In this document: positions 39,493 to 52,600 of the stretch, one piece after another
How positions within the stretch are numbered: position 1 is the first letter of the stretch
How the letters are laid out: each line of letters starts with the position of its first letter
Origin: Gigantopelta aegis
Lineage: Eukaryota > Mollusca > Gastropoda > Neomphalida > Peltospiridae
DNA: 64,000 nt
NCBI RefSeq assembly: GCF_016097555.1
Contig: NC_054708.1
Location: 4,330,796 to 4,394,795, forward strand
Direction of reading: 5' to 3'
Translations under genes and position numbers: made by a program
The notes under the pieces: generated by a model
Seen by the model: the letters and a program-made list of their open reading frames with translations, nothing else
Told to the model about the DNA's origin: nothing
The model's database searches: none

Positions 39493-39992
39493 AGTTGAAG
39501 TTTGTTTTGTTTAACGACACCACTTGAGCACATTTATTTATTAATCATCTTCTATATCTTTAGTTTCTTTAGTTTGCTTTTGTGTCCCCATTTTTCTTTT
39601 CTTTAGCACTTTATTCACACTACAAATCTATTTTGCTTGATATTCTATGTATTAACTTTGTTTCACTTTATCTGCACTGTTAATTTGTGTTGCTTTATGT
39701 TTTATGTATTTACTTTGTTTCAAATATTTGTAGTAGTCGCCTATAATTTCATTATATTTGAAATCAGGAGAGGGCCCCGTACGTTGGATAACTTGTGCCC
39801 AATCCTTTTGTACGTTATATTCAATAAAATATGTTTCAAGCAAAAACAATTGGATGTCAAACATTTGATAATACTGACGTATAGTCAACCTGCTAATTTG
39901 TTTTCATTTATATGCACCATCCCACAGACAGGACAACACATACCACGGCCGTGTTGCTTTGATTTGGCTGGAACGAGAAATAGCCCAATAAG
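39493..39992 (-). repeat. SINE-1 type A (minus) split by about 290 bp of other DNA
   Basis: Tail piece GTTTTGTTTAACGACACCAC at 39505 and body piece GATGTCAAACATTTGATAAT at 39854 through GGCTGGAACGAGAAATAGCC belong to one reverse SINE. The intervening 39561-39849 ends ATTCAATAAAATATGTTTCA and may be a LINE 3' tail. Confidence 0.65.
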
Positions 39993-40315
39993 GAAAGAAA
40001 GAAAAGTTTTGTTTAACGACGCACTCAACACATTTTATTTACGGTTATATGGCGTCAGACATATGGTTCAAGATCACACAGATATGGAGAGAAAACCCGC
40101 TGTCGCCACTTCATGGGCTACTCTTTACGATTAGTAGCAATGGATCTTTTATATGCATCATCCCACAGGCAGGATAACACATACCACGGCCTTTGATATA
40201 CCAGTCGTGTCGCACTGGCTGGAGCGAGAAAAATAGCCCAATAACTGAATAAGCCCACCGATAGGGATCACACAATCGACCGCGCATCAAGCGAGCGCTT
40301 TACCACTGGTTATGC
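39993..40315 (-). repeat. SINE-1, type B
   Basis: GAAAGAAAAGTTTTGTTTAA CGACGCACTCAACAC through CATATGGTTCAAGATCACAC, GGCTACTCTTTACGATTAG, GCTGGAGCGAGAAAAATAGC to GCGCTTTACCACTGG. Abuts the preceding SINE. Confidence 0.9.
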
Positions 40316-40359
40316 ACATGGAGTTGGTCATTTAGTTCTGCTTTGATTTCATTTCAACT

Positions 40360-40612
40360 TATTTTCGTGCTTATATCCAATTAAAGTTCAAGCACGCTGT
40401 CCTGGGCATACACCTCAGCTATCTGGGTTGTCTGCCCAGGACAGTGGGTTAGTTGTTAAGTAAGAGAGAGAAGAGGATGTAGTGGCCTTACTCCTACCCA
40501 TTGAGCTCTTAAGAACTCGCTCTGGGTTGGAGCCGGTACCGGGCTGCGAACCCTGTACCTACCAGCATGAAGTCCGATGGCTTAACAACTACGCCACCGA
40601 GGCTTTGAATAC
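40360..40612 (-). repeat. SINE-2, full-length-looking
   Basis: Minus-strand head GGTGGCGTAGTTGTTAAGCC ATCGGACTTCATGC, B-box-like GGTACAGGGTTCGCAGCCC, GGTTGGAGC..., CAGGACAG...AGCTGAGGTGT and the tail CGTGCTTATATCC in reverse. Best copy of the family in the window. Confidence 0.88.
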
Positions 40613-40679
40613 ACGAATGAACGATTGGTTCAATAAATGAATGGTTGAGTGAATATTATGAATGGATGGATGGATTGAA

Positions 40680-41080
40680 GGAAGGAAGGAAATGTTTTAT
40701 TTACGATTATATGACGTCAGACATATTTAGGACCACACATAGGGCCTATATTGAGAGGAAACCCGCTGTCGCCACTTCATGTGCTACTCTTTTCGATTAT
40801 CAGCAAGGGATCTTTTATATGCACCATCCCACAAACATGATAGTAAGATGTACCTCAGCAGTAATACGGTAATAGAAACCCGCTACTTTTTTCATTAGCA
40901 GAAATATATCCCAGGTCTACAGGATTACACATACCATGGCCTTTGATATACTAGTCGTAGCGCATTGGCTGGAGCAAAAAATGGCCCAATGTGTCCACCG
41001 ACGGGGATCCATCCCAAACCGATCGCGCATCAAGCGAGCGTTTTACCACTGGGCTACCGTGCGCCCCCCCCCCCCCCCAA
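40680..41080 (-). repeat. SINE-1, type B, with internal insertion
   Basis: GGAAGGAAATGTTTTATTTA, GGCCTATATTGAGAGGAAAC, GTGCTACTCTTTTCGATTAT, GATCTTTTATATGCACCATC, then about 60 bp of extra sequence that repeats the AAACCCGCTA..TTTTTCATTA part of a type A copy, then GGCTGGAGCAAAAAATGGCC to GGGCTACCGTGCG and a C-run. Confidence 0.85.
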
Positions 41081-41699
41081 ACAACCCCAAAAAACCAACA
41101 TTGATAATGAATTCATATCAACCAATTTGAGAAGTCGAAAATGGTACTGGAAATAAAATGAGAACGCAGATCATAGGGTAGGCTATATTATTTCAGTATA
41201 ATTATTTCCAGCAACAACCCTACGACACCTAAAGAGCAGTGTGTTTTCATGATATAAAATGACGACCCAGCCAGTATAGGTGTTGTTTGCAAGCTGGTTT
41301 TCCAGTTCAGTGAATGGATTGTAGTATTGTCATGTATAATAATAATTAATACTTAAATTTGTTAATGTAGCCCAATAACATTTGCTTTTCTTTTTCTAAT
41401 GATTGGTTGAAACATGTTTTGTCATCGAGTTCATGTTTTTCCAAATGGGGGTGGGTGTCCAGGGCCGTACCCCCCTGAGAATCTTGTCCTTTTTTTTTTT
41501 TTTAATATATCTCCAGTAATAGCATAGAAATGTTTAATCTTTATAGTATGTTAAAAATTATTTATAAAATTTAGTGCCCCCCCCCCCCCCCCCCCTGGAT
41601 TTTGGTCAGGGTACGGCCCTGGTGTCACTGCTCACGTGAAAATTATTTACTTAATATACATCAAATATTTGGTCATTGTGATATGTCGTTTTCAAATTG
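41081..41699. other. No gene recognised
   Basis: Unique sequence with a C-run at 41579-41595. GGGCCGTACCCCC and GGGTACGGCCC form a loose inverted pair at 41462 and 41610. Confidence 0.45.
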
Positions 41700-41860
41700 A
41701 GGAAACCCGTTACATTTTCCCCCAACAGACAAGACAGCACATACCACGTTGGCGCTTGATTATATATAATGCGGTGTACTGGCTGCGACGTAGAATAAAA
41801 ACAATCAGTGGGCCACTCGACGGGATTCGATCCTATGACTCAATCATTCAAGGTGACCTA
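41700..41860 (-). repeat. SINE-1 fragment, strongly diverged
   Basis: GAGGAAACCCGTTACATTTT, ACAGACAAGACAGCACATAC CACG, GTGTACTGGCTGCGACGTAG, GGGCCACTCGACGGGATTCG. Confidence 0.7.
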
Positions 41861-42097
41861 AATACTCCTGTCAGCCGGTAAATATTTTCAAGGCGCGAGA
41901 TCCACACTAAAGCTGGCGTCCCCTTCCCTCCAATGAAAAACGATTCGTACAGATTAATATAAATGTATTAGTGCAGTAGATACACTCCAAGGCCTCTGGT
42001 AGCAATATAGGCTTGACAATGGCATTGATAACAGATTTCCTTCAACATTTCTTTGATATTTTGACAAGTTGGGTACGGTATCCTTGAGCATTCATTT

Positions 42098-42182
42098 TAC
42101 AATGAACCAGTGCTACACGACTGGTATAAATGCTGTGGTATGTGCGGTCCTGTCTGCGAAGGCGAATATAAAACATCTATCG
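42098..42182 (+). repeat. SINE-1 fragment
   Basis: AACCAGTGCTACACGACTGG, GCTGTGGTATGTGCGGTCCT, GTCTGCGAAGGCGAATATAA. Confidence 0.65.
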
Positions 42183-42591
42183 AGTTTCATTTCACAACGC
42201 AACGAAAACACTATCGTTAATGACAGAAGGCGGGAACATTTTCATTTAATGCAGGTACACAACTCGAACCTGTCTTGGCGATCACACTAGAGGGACCAGA
42301 AATCGTCACAGTTTGTCTTCATAGAGAGGCCCGTGAATTATCACTCACTGGTCATAAAGATGGGCAGGCAGGTAATTATAAAAAACAACAAATACATACA
42401 TATACATGTTTGATGTATAAACATCCAATTTTATTACATGCAATAAGAATGTTTTCCCCCCATCACAAATGAAATGTTGCAGATAACGAACTCTGTCTCA
42501 ACAGGTGTTTTTAGTTATCACCGCCAGTTCGTATCACACCTTATGGTCATTACGGTTTTAATAATAATAATAATTATTAATACACACACCC

Positions 42592-42623
<32 letters not shown>

Positions 42624-43177
42624 AACAACCAAAAACAAAACAAAAACCCACCAACCCACCCCACCTCTTCATTATGGAATATGTGCTACTCACAGCACAG
42701 GTTTACCTATGGCTGCCAATTACCCATTATAGAGTGCTTCGGCAGTCGGCAGATTAAACGACACCAAAATTAATTGGGAATATTAACATAAACCACCACA
42801 ATAGTGCAGACCTGGTTTAAGGATCCGCGGGGCCTGTAGCACAAATAACAGCGTGATCCCCTTCCCAGGATATATAGGCCTATTTTGCAACCACCTCGGG
42901 GAGAGGGATAAATGACCTGGGGAAAATAAATGTACACATCTCCGGGGGCCTTTGAAGTGCAGCGACAGTAGCACGTGCTACTAGGATCAACCGGCCCTGC
43001 AAAATTGGCCGACACGAGACTAAATTAATGATACACCAAAGTGTACACTGCTGCCGAATGTATGGCTTGGTCAGAATTTGTCACCACACATGTACACGCA
43101 TTAATGCTCCGGCCATTTTTCCGACGCCATTATGTGTCTGCGACAGCACATTCATTGTCCCCTTTCTACAGAAAACC
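42183..43177. other. No gene recognised
   Basis: C/A homopolymer tract at 42588-42640 and otherwise unique sequence. The open frames at 42770-43015 (minus) have no family resemblance. Confidence 0.45.
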
Positions 43178-43425
43178 GACCTCGGTGGTGTCGTGGACAT
43201 AAGGCTGGTAGGTACTGGGTTCGCAGCCTGGTACCGGCTCCCACCCAGAAATACTTTTAACGATTCAATGGGTAGGTGTAAGACCACTACACACTATTCT
43301 TTCTCACTAACCACCAACTCACTGTCCAGGACAGACAGCCCAAATAGCTGAGGTGTGTACCCTGGACAGCGTGCTTGAACCTTAATTGGATACATGCACG
43401 AAAATAAGTTGAAATTAAATAAAAG
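43178..43425 (+). repeat. SINE-2
   Basis: CCGACCTCGGTGGTGTCGTG, GGCTGGTAGGTACTGGGTTC GCAGCC, GGCTCCCACCCAGAAATACT, GTGTAAGACCACTACAC, CAGCGTGCTTGAACCTTAAT, CATGCACGAAAATAAGTTGA. Confidence 0.88.
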
Positions 43426-44105
43426 TAACAGAAAATAGTGGCTGTGGCTGCGTTTAGCAGGTGGTTGTCATACAGAGTGAAAACCATAAGCATATGAAAC
43501 AGGGTGGAGAAGGTGGGGGGGGGGGGGGTAACTACCCCTCTAGTGCTGAAGCAAAACCTCAAATTCAAGTAAAAATTATGATATTCTGGCAAAATGTGCT
43601 AACCTGAGACTATTTTACCATGTACATGTATTTCCATCATTCTACCCTCAGCATTAGTTGTAATTCATGTACAAATGAGCAGTGATTCGTTTTCAACCCT
43701 ATATAGCTGTTTGGTAGTAATGAATAAATGTCGTCATCCAGATTTGGGCATTTTCGTTTAATTCGGACAAAAGTCAGCTTGCCCCCCACCCCCCCCCGTA
43801 AGCTTATGGTAAAAATACATAGTGAAATGCATTTTGGGGACCTCAAAGTGGCCGTCATAGACACACACTCGTAACTGAAAAAAATAAAAATTATAATTTC
43901 TAAGAAATTATCATGCATTGGTGTAAAGAATAGTATTGGGACCATGTAGTGCTTACAAACTAATGCCCTTGTCAGTACTAAATACGACCATATTATTTTA
44001 ATACAAGTCGTTATGGATTTTTTTAAAGAAAAAACAAATAGTTTGGTTTTCGAAAATTATCCTTGAACTTGTTTCATAGCAATACTCAAAAGAGTGTATA
44101 AACAG
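43426..44105. other. No gene recognised
   Basis: G-run at 43516-43528 and C-run at 43783-43797; no exon or structured RNA seen. Confidence 0.5.
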
Positions 44106-44248
44106 AGAATACTACATGAGTAGCCGTTAGCTACCATTTATACAAGTTGTTTTAAAATATATCTTACAAGCAAAAGCAAGTTGGATGTTTTTAAACAAGA
44201 CATGTTGTTTGATCAATTTTATCTAACAGACACAAATGTAATATTCTT
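44106..44248. mobile_element. Palindromic MITE, copy 2
   Basis: AGAATACTACATGAGTAGCC GTTAGCTACCATTTATAC matches 6034-6175 closely at the left; the right arm is more diverged (TTTATCTAACAGACACAAAT). Lies just 3' of DAXX. Confidence 0.65.
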
Positions 44249-44533
44249 CTCTGTTTTATTTTACATATCCTACAAGAAAAAACCAGGTATAAAATAATTT
44301 AAATGTCTAAAACCTAAACTTCCACCTAAATTAAAAACTAAAAACTGGTTTACATCATTTCAATAACATGTCCGTGTTTGGTTATCAAAAATAAAATGAT
44401 TTTAGAAATAACATAAATAGCTGGAGGTAATACTGGCAAATAGAAAACTTACAAAATCTGCATGTCCCTATGTATTTTCATTTGTGAAAATTATTTCCAC
44501 CAGGACATAAATCTGATACAAACTGTTAACTTG

Positions 44534-44539
44534 TTTATT
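44534..44539 (-). promoter_or_regulatory. Candidate DAXX poly(A) signal
   Basis: AATAAA on the minus strand, about 135 nt after the stop codon at 44674. This is the first canonical hexamer downstream. Confidence 0.5.
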
Positions 44540-44673
44540 AATATTATCCTCCATTTATATAACATATAAAATATAATTCAGATAAAATCACCTGAAAAGG
44601 CACAAGTTTGATAAATAATAAAATTAGTACTGTTGTTATTGCATCACATTGTTTGCTGGAGGTGGAGTGCATA

Positions 44674-46628
44674 TTAGTCTGACAAAATAATTATTTCATC
44701 ATCATCAATGGCCTCAAAGTTGCCAGATGACACCAAAATGACATCATTGTCAGCAGGAATATTACTAGAAGACACAATGTTCACCTCTGTGCTGTCGGTG
44801 CTGGTTTCCATGGAAACGAGACCGCTGTTTAGACGCTGTTCACATTTCAAAGTGGAGACCTGGAAATGTGACTTGACCTGAGCAGTTCCTTTGTTGTTGG
44901 TCTTCTTCAGAAGACACTTTGGAATGTGAAGTTGGATTTTTTTATCCATCAGAGTAACTATCCTTGATATGGATGATGGTGAGGATGAGGATGGTGATGT
45001 GTCCTTGCAGCTGTCACTAGAGGCCGTGGTAGGAGAGACTGGTTTCTCACAGGCTGCAGAGTCAGCTTTGAGAGTATTGGCGATATCAGCTTTAGTGTTT
45101 GACCTTCCACAGATACGGTCTACAGGCCTTTCGTCTGACAAAATTTTAATTGCTTGAGTATCAGTAATATCATCGGTAATCTCCACAACACTTTCCTCTT
45201 CTTCATCTAGCTTATTGTCAGTGACTGATTTTTCCTTCGAAATTTCAGAAATATCATCATCATCTTCATCCTCATCGTCAATCTCAACAATGGGTTCCTT
45301 GTCTGCTGTGCCAGTGTCAACATCCTTGTTATTAATGGAATTTTCATTTGAGGTTTCAGTACTGACAGATGGTTTCACATTGATGTCACTACCATCATCT
45401 ATGACCTCCACATCAGGTAATTCATCTTCAAACATTTCTCCAATATGATTTTCTGAAATCTTAGAATCTAATGTTGCTTGTAATCCAGCATCCTTATCTT
45501 TACCAGGAATCTCTTCAATGGTGTCTTTGTTTTTACAAACTTGATTTTCATACCTTGACTTTCGCTCTGAGGTTTCATAAATGTAACTCTCGTCGTCAGT
45601 AAGGTCTAGAACTAGCACTTTGTTGCATGAAGGAATTGCGCTGCCTGATGTTTCGTTGTCTCCAGTCGTACAACTTTCCTCATTAATATCTACAACTTTG
45701 ATTTTATTGCTCACTGAATCGGCATTGAACTTTTTCACATTTTCACTATTCACACTTGGTTCGTCTTTTCTCTCATTAAATGCCTTCACGACAAGTGTCA
45801 CCCTTTTTGGTTCGGGCCAGATATTTCGGTCAGTACTCCTTGGTTGAATCTCTTCAACCTCAGTTTCCACACTGTCCACCTTGGCTGGTGTTACACTGCT
45901 TAAGTCTGATTTGTCAGCACAGTCTTCCTCATCGGAAACAGATAAATATGTCTTAGACTCCACACATACTACTTCCCTTCGTTTAATTTCCCAGGAAACA
46001 GTTAGATATGGCTTCGGTTTCTTGCATGTTACTTGATCTCCTTTTTCAGAGTCCTCATCAGACAAACACAAATACCTCTCAGATTCTGGACAAGTTACTT
46101 CCCTTGGTTTAATTTCACCAGAAGGAGTTTGATATTGCTTCGGTTTCTTGCATGTTACCTGATCTTCTTTTTCAGCAGTTATGTCCTCATCAGACAAACA
46201 CAAATACATCTCAGACTCTGGGCAAGTTACTTCCCTTGGTTTAAATTCACCAGAAGGAGTTAGATACTGCTTCGGTTTCTTGCATGTTACCTGATCTTCT
46301 TTTTCAGCAGTTATGTCCTCATCAGACAAACACAAATACCTCTCAGACTCTGGGCAAGTTACTTCCCTTGGTTTAAATTCATCAGGCAGGTTGTCACTGG
46401 CTATTGGTCCTTTTTCATTTTCAACACTAACATCACTGTGAGAAAGAGATAAACACTGCTTCGTTTCCTTGCATTTTGCAGCTTGTTTTCCTTCTTTCTC
46501 AGTACTAACTTCATCATCAGAGATAGATAAATATGTCAAAACTACTCTTCTCCGTTCAGGTTTATCAGGCTTGCTGTGACTATATGTTGATCCTTTTTTG
46601 TCAATACTGACTTCCTCATCACTTAGTT
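44674..46628 (-). CDS. daxx: DAXX exon 7: acidic tail with 44-residue repeats and many SIM-like motifs
   Basis: Acceptor TTTTTGTTTTCAG, composite GAA codon, 651 codons to TAA. The region is Ser/Asp/Glu-rich and predicted disordered. A 44-residue repeat (core REVTCPESERYLCLSDEDI) occurs three times plus one diverged copy at 46380-45904. Hydrophobic-acidic cores that look like SUMO-interacting motifs recur: YLSISDDE, YLCLSDED three times, YLSVSDEED, VLVLDLTDDE, VEVIDDGSD, PIVEIDDEDEDD, VVEITDD and terminal IIILSD. The exon is much longer than the matching human tail (about 350 residues). Confidence 0.93.
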
Positions 46629-49600
46629 CTGAAAACAAAAACATCTTCATGTCAGTTAATTCTACAGACATTCAGGCACTTATCCAGGATTTTATGGCAG
46701 GGTCCCATATCTGACAGGACTGGGAAAATTAGCATAATTTAATCATAGTAATGGAAATGCACAATTGTTAAATTAATTGAATAAAACAGAAAATTACAAA
46801 AACTCATCAAATTTTGGTACTACACAACGCCTGGATAAATTCCTGACATAGTTTTTACAGTTAAAAAGTTGGGGTTTTGCAACGACACCAGTAAAGCATA
46901 TTGATTTAATAAAGGAAGGGACAATTAAGGTATTTGGCCTGGTATGCATAGTCAATGATATATAATGCACATTATTGCTTAATATCAACAAGTATAATTG
47001 TATAGTTAATTAATAAAACGGTTAAATGTGACGGCTATTATATATAACGGGCGCAGCCATTTTGTACCATCCCAGTGAATACGCCCTCTGGCGGGCTGGT
47101 GGTTACGTAATACCTAACGTGTTACATCAGGAATTAGTCTTCGAACTGAAGAAACAAAACATACCTGATTTTTGCGGATGCATGGCAATGTTCTGTAATA
47201 ACATCCATCCCAGTAAACCAGTAACAATTATATGTTATTTTTCAATGCAAAATAAACCACCATTATCAAAGTGTTGAAATAACTGTATTATGTTTTGTAC
47301 ATAAATTAACTCACGTACTGAAATAATAATCAGTTTTTTCTTGGTTAATTGGTATTTTCTTTCCATAGCCTGTACCTGTGGTTTCTGATTGGCAGGTGTA
47401 TATTTAGATGGTCCCCAGACACTGTGTCTAGATAGACGCACTAAAAAGCTGTGCCTTTTATTAAGATCACAGGGTATTGTGTGATAACCGTGCGGGCACC
47501 CCTCAAATCGTAATGGCCATTATCAGTCAAACTGACCATTTACATTGTCCCAAAGAAAAGAAAAGTATCACTTGGGTATCACGAGTGGTCGTTTTTGCTC
47601 GAACATACCCTACCAATAGGCCTAATAATATGCATTTTCTTTTTGGATTTTTTAAAAGAGAAAAATACAATAACTCCATTTCAGTCTATTGATGCAAACT
47701 GAAATATATTTAGTTAAATAGTTTATTATACTACCAAGTCATTTATGTTGTTTTAAAAGTCAGGTTGATGAAAGCGAAGTACAGTCGTAAATTAGAGCGT
47801 TTGTTTACACTGTGAACGGAGGAGTTGGACATAGCTGATGTCACTTCGCCCCAAGCTATACCACCGGACGTCACAAAAATGAAACAAAATGGCTGCCCCT
47901 AGTTAGCAGAAATAATCATGGGTATTTTTTATTAAAGGGACATACCCTAATTTTAACCCGTGAAAATTAACACAAACTTTAGTTCATGTAACACATTTGG
48001 ATAAAAGTTACAGTTGAGTGAAACATGAGTCTGTGACTTTGCAATGGTGAATTACCCTCTAAAACTAGACCAAAACTTGACTCCATGACTATTACTTCTC
48101 AGACGCACGTGCGTTTTTAAAAATATGAGAAATGCATTTTGCGATATTAAAAATACCAGGATGACCAAAAACACTTCAAATGTACGGAAATTGATAATCT
48201 AAACAATAAAATATAAGTAAAGTATGATTTCAGTTATCAAAAACGGCTCTAATAGTAAAAAATATGCCTTAATGTTAAAAAACTAGGGTATGTCCCTTTA
48301 ACTCTAAAACTGCACGTTGTTCATTTGTTAAAGTGTCAGTATGTGTTGGTGGTCGGGGTATGCATCTTTCCAACACTTAAGGCTCTTGTTTGAGTTGACT
48401 GTCCCTTTAAAGTGTCAGTATGTGTTGGTGGTCGGGGTATGCATCTTTCCAACACTTAAGGCTCTTGTTTGAGTTGACTGTCCCTTTAATCATCAGCTAC
48501 TGGATGTCAAACATTGGGTAATTTTGACATTAAGTCTTACAGGGGAACAAGTTTGCTTTGTTTAATGACACCACTGGAGCACATTGACTAATTGCTATGG
48601 TAATTCTGACACGTAGTCATCAGAGGAAACCCTCTACATTTTTCCTAATGCTCATACCATTGCCTTTGATATACCAGTCATGGTGCACTAGCTGGAACGA
48701 GAAATAGCCCAATGGGCCCACCAATGGGGATCGATCAAAAACCTGACCATGTATTAAGTAAGTGCCTTACCACTGGGCTACGTCCCACCTCTCTTAGAAA
48801 GGAAACTCACTAGATTTTTCCATTACAGATGTGTGTGGAAGCCAGGCTCTAATGTTAAATCACCATGTTACAGACCGTCACTGACATTACAGATGTGTGT
48901 GGAAGCCAGGCTTTAATGTTAAATCACCATGTTACAGACCGTCACTGACATTACAGATGTGTGTGGAAGCCAGGCTTTAATGTTAAATCATCATGTTACA
49001 GACCGTCACTGACATTACAGATGTGTGTGGAAGCCAGGCTCTAATGTTAAATCATCATGTTACAGACCGTCACTGACATTACAGATGTGTGTGGAAGCCA
49101 GGCTTTAATGTTAAATCACCATGTTACAGACCGTCACTGACATTACAGATGTGTGTGGAAGCCAGGCTTTAATGTTAAATCATCATGTTACAGACCGTCA
49201 CTGGTATTACAGATGTGTGTGGAAGCCAGGCTTTAATGTTAAATCACCTTGTTACAGACTGTCACTGACATTACAGATGTGTGTGGAAGCCAGGCTTTAA
49301 TGTTAAATCACCATGTTACAGACCGTCACTGACATTACAGATGTGTGTGGAAGCCAGGCTTTAATGTTAAATCACCATGTTACTAACAGTCATTGACATT
49401 ACAGATGTGTGTGGAAGCCAGGCTCTAATGTTAAATCATCATGTTACAGACCGTCACTGACATTACAGATGTGTGTGGAAGCCAGGCTTTAATGTTAAAT
49501 CATCATGTTACAGTCACTGGTATTACAGATGTGTGTGGAAGCCAGGCTTTAATGTTAAATCATCATGTTACAGTCACTGGTATTACAGATGTGTGTGGAA

Positions 49601-52600
49601 GCCAGGCTCTAATGTTAAATCATCATGTTACAGACCGTCACTGACATTACAGATGTGTGTGGAAGCCAGGCTCTAATGTTAAATCATCATGTTACAGACC
49701 GTCACTGACATTACAGATGTGTGTGGAAGCCAGGCTTTAATGTTAAATCATCATGTTACAGACCGTCACTGACATTACAGATGTGTGTGGAAGCCAGGCT
49801 GTAATGTTAAATCATCATGTTACAGTCACTGGTATTACAGATGTGTGTGGAAGCCAGGCTCTAATGTTAAATCATCATGTTACAGACCGTCACTGACATT
49901 ACAGATGTGTGTGGAAGCCAGGCTCTAATGTTAAATCATCATGTTACAGACCGTCACTGACATTACAGATGTGTGTGGAAGCCAGGCTCTAATGTTAAAT
50001 CATCATGTTACAGACCGTCACTGACATTACAGATGTGTGTGGAAGCCAGGCTCTAATGTTAAATCATCATGTTACAGACCGTCACTGACATTACAGATGT
50101 GTGTGGAAGCCAGGCTATAATGTTAAATCACCATGTTACAGACCGTCACTGACATTACAGATGTGTGTGGAAGCAAGGCTTTAATGTTAAATCATCATGT
50201 TACAGACAGTCACTGATATTACAGATTTGTGTGGAAGCCAGGCTTTAATGTTAAATCACCTTGTTACAGACCGTCACTGACATTACAGATGTGTGTGGAA
50301 GCCAGGCTTTAATGTTAAATCACCATGTTACAGACCGTCACTGACATTACAGATGTGTGTGGAAGCCAGGCTTTAATGTTAAATCATCATGTTACAGACT
50401 GTCACTGACATTACAGATGTGTGTGGAAGCCAGGCTCTAATGTTAAATCATCATGTTACAGACCGTCACTGACATTACAGATGTGTGTGGAAGCCAGGCT
50501 TTAATGTTAAATCATCATGTTACAGACCGTCACTGACATTACAGATGTGTGTGGAAGCCAGGCTTTAATGTTAAATCACCTTGTTACAGACCGTCACTGA
50601 CATTACAGATGTGTGTGGAAGCCAGGCTTTAATGTTAAATCATCATGTTACTAACAGTCATTGACATTACAGATGTGTGTGGAAGCCAGGCTCTAATGTT
50701 AAATCATCATGTTACAGACCGTCACTGACATTACAGATGTGTGTGGAAGCCAGGCTTTAATGTTAAATCATCATGTTACAGTCACTGGTATTACAGATGT
50801 GTGTGGAAGCCAGGCTTTAATGTTAAATCATCATGTTACAGTCACTGGTATTACAGATGTGTGTGGAAGCCAGGCTCTAATGTTAAATCATCATGTTACA
50901 GACCGTCACTGACATTACAGATGTGTGTGGAAGCCAGGCTCTAATGTTAAATCATCATGTTACAGACCGTCACTGACATTACAGATGTGTGTGGAAGCCA
51001 GGCTTTAATGTTAAATCATCATATTACAGACCGTCACTGACATTACAGATGTGTGTGGAAGCCAGGCTGTAATGTTAAATCATCATATTACAGACCGTCA
51101 CTGACATTACAGATGTGTGTGGAAGCCAGGCTGTAATGTTAAATCATCATGTTACAGTCACTGGTATTACAGATGTGTGTGGAAGCCAGGCTCTAATGTT
51201 AAATCATCATGTTACAGACCGTCACTGACATTACAGATGTGTGTGGAAGCCAGGCTATAATGTTAAATCATCATGTTACAGACCGTCACTGACATTACAG
51301 ATGTGTGTGGAAGCCAGGCTCTAATGTTAAATCATCATGTTACAGACCGTCACTGACATTACAGATGTGTGTGGAAGCCAGGCTCTAATGTTAAATCATC
51401 ATGTTACAGACCGTCACTGACATTACAGATGTGTGTGGAAGCCAGGCTATAATGTTAAATCACCATGTTACAGACCGTCACTGACATTACAGTTGTGTGT
51501 GGAAGCCAGGCTTTAATGTTAAATCATCATGTTACAGACAGTCACTGACATTACAGATTTGTGTGGAAGCCAGGCTTTAATGTTAAATCACCTTGTTACA
51601 GACCGTCACTGACATTACAGATGTGTGTGGAAGCCAGGCTATAATGTTAAATCATCATGTTACAGACCATCACTGACATTACAGATGTGTGTGGAAGCCA
51701 GGCTTTAATGTTAAATCATCATGTTACAGACTACTAGTAGAGGCACTGATTTTATGCGATCGCGGACGGAATCGCGGAAATACCTATCTGAAACGGAATT
51801 CCCGATTTTTTTCCAAAACATTATTTAACTTTAAATAGCGCATTTGATTAATTAAAATTTATTTTTCGAACTAGAAACTACAGACACCGACATCTGCCTG
51901 TGCTACGCTACGACACTAGTACCTTTGTATGTTACGCCAAATGATTAATGTAGAGTATCTAGACGTTTTACCAGTCGTGTTTTCTTCGTTTATTCCCGGC
52001 GATTTAGCGGGAAAAACCGAACATTGTGAGTTAAAATTGTCCGATATTTACTCAAGTGAAAGATATATTATGTTATGTTTGCTTATTAATTTTTAACATT
52101 TGCGGCATTGCCATATTTCCGATCTCACAAAGGAATGCAGTAATTGCATATTGTATGCCAGGCTTTGTTCAAAATAAATTATACAAGGGAAGTGGTTTAT
52201 AGTGTGATCGTTTGTAATTATTTTCTCGATCATATCGTAAAAAAACAACGAAAAAGTCTGAGGTCTGTGTGAAACAAAAACAGAATTTGTTTAATACTGA
52301 AATGGAAAAAAACGGAATTTGTAACATTATAAAACGGAAAAGGGAAAAATCTGAAACGGAAAATCAGTGCCTCTAAGACGGTCACTGGCATTACAGATGT
52401 GTGTGGAAGCCAGGCTCTAATGTTAAATCACCATGTTACAGACAGTCACTGGCATTGCAGATGTGTGTGGAAGCCAGGCTTAATGTTAAATCACCATGTT
52501 ACAGACCGTCACTGGCATTGCAGATGTGTGTGGAAGCCAGGCTTTAATGTTAAATCACCATGTTACAGACAGTCACTGACAATACAGATGTGTGTGGAAG

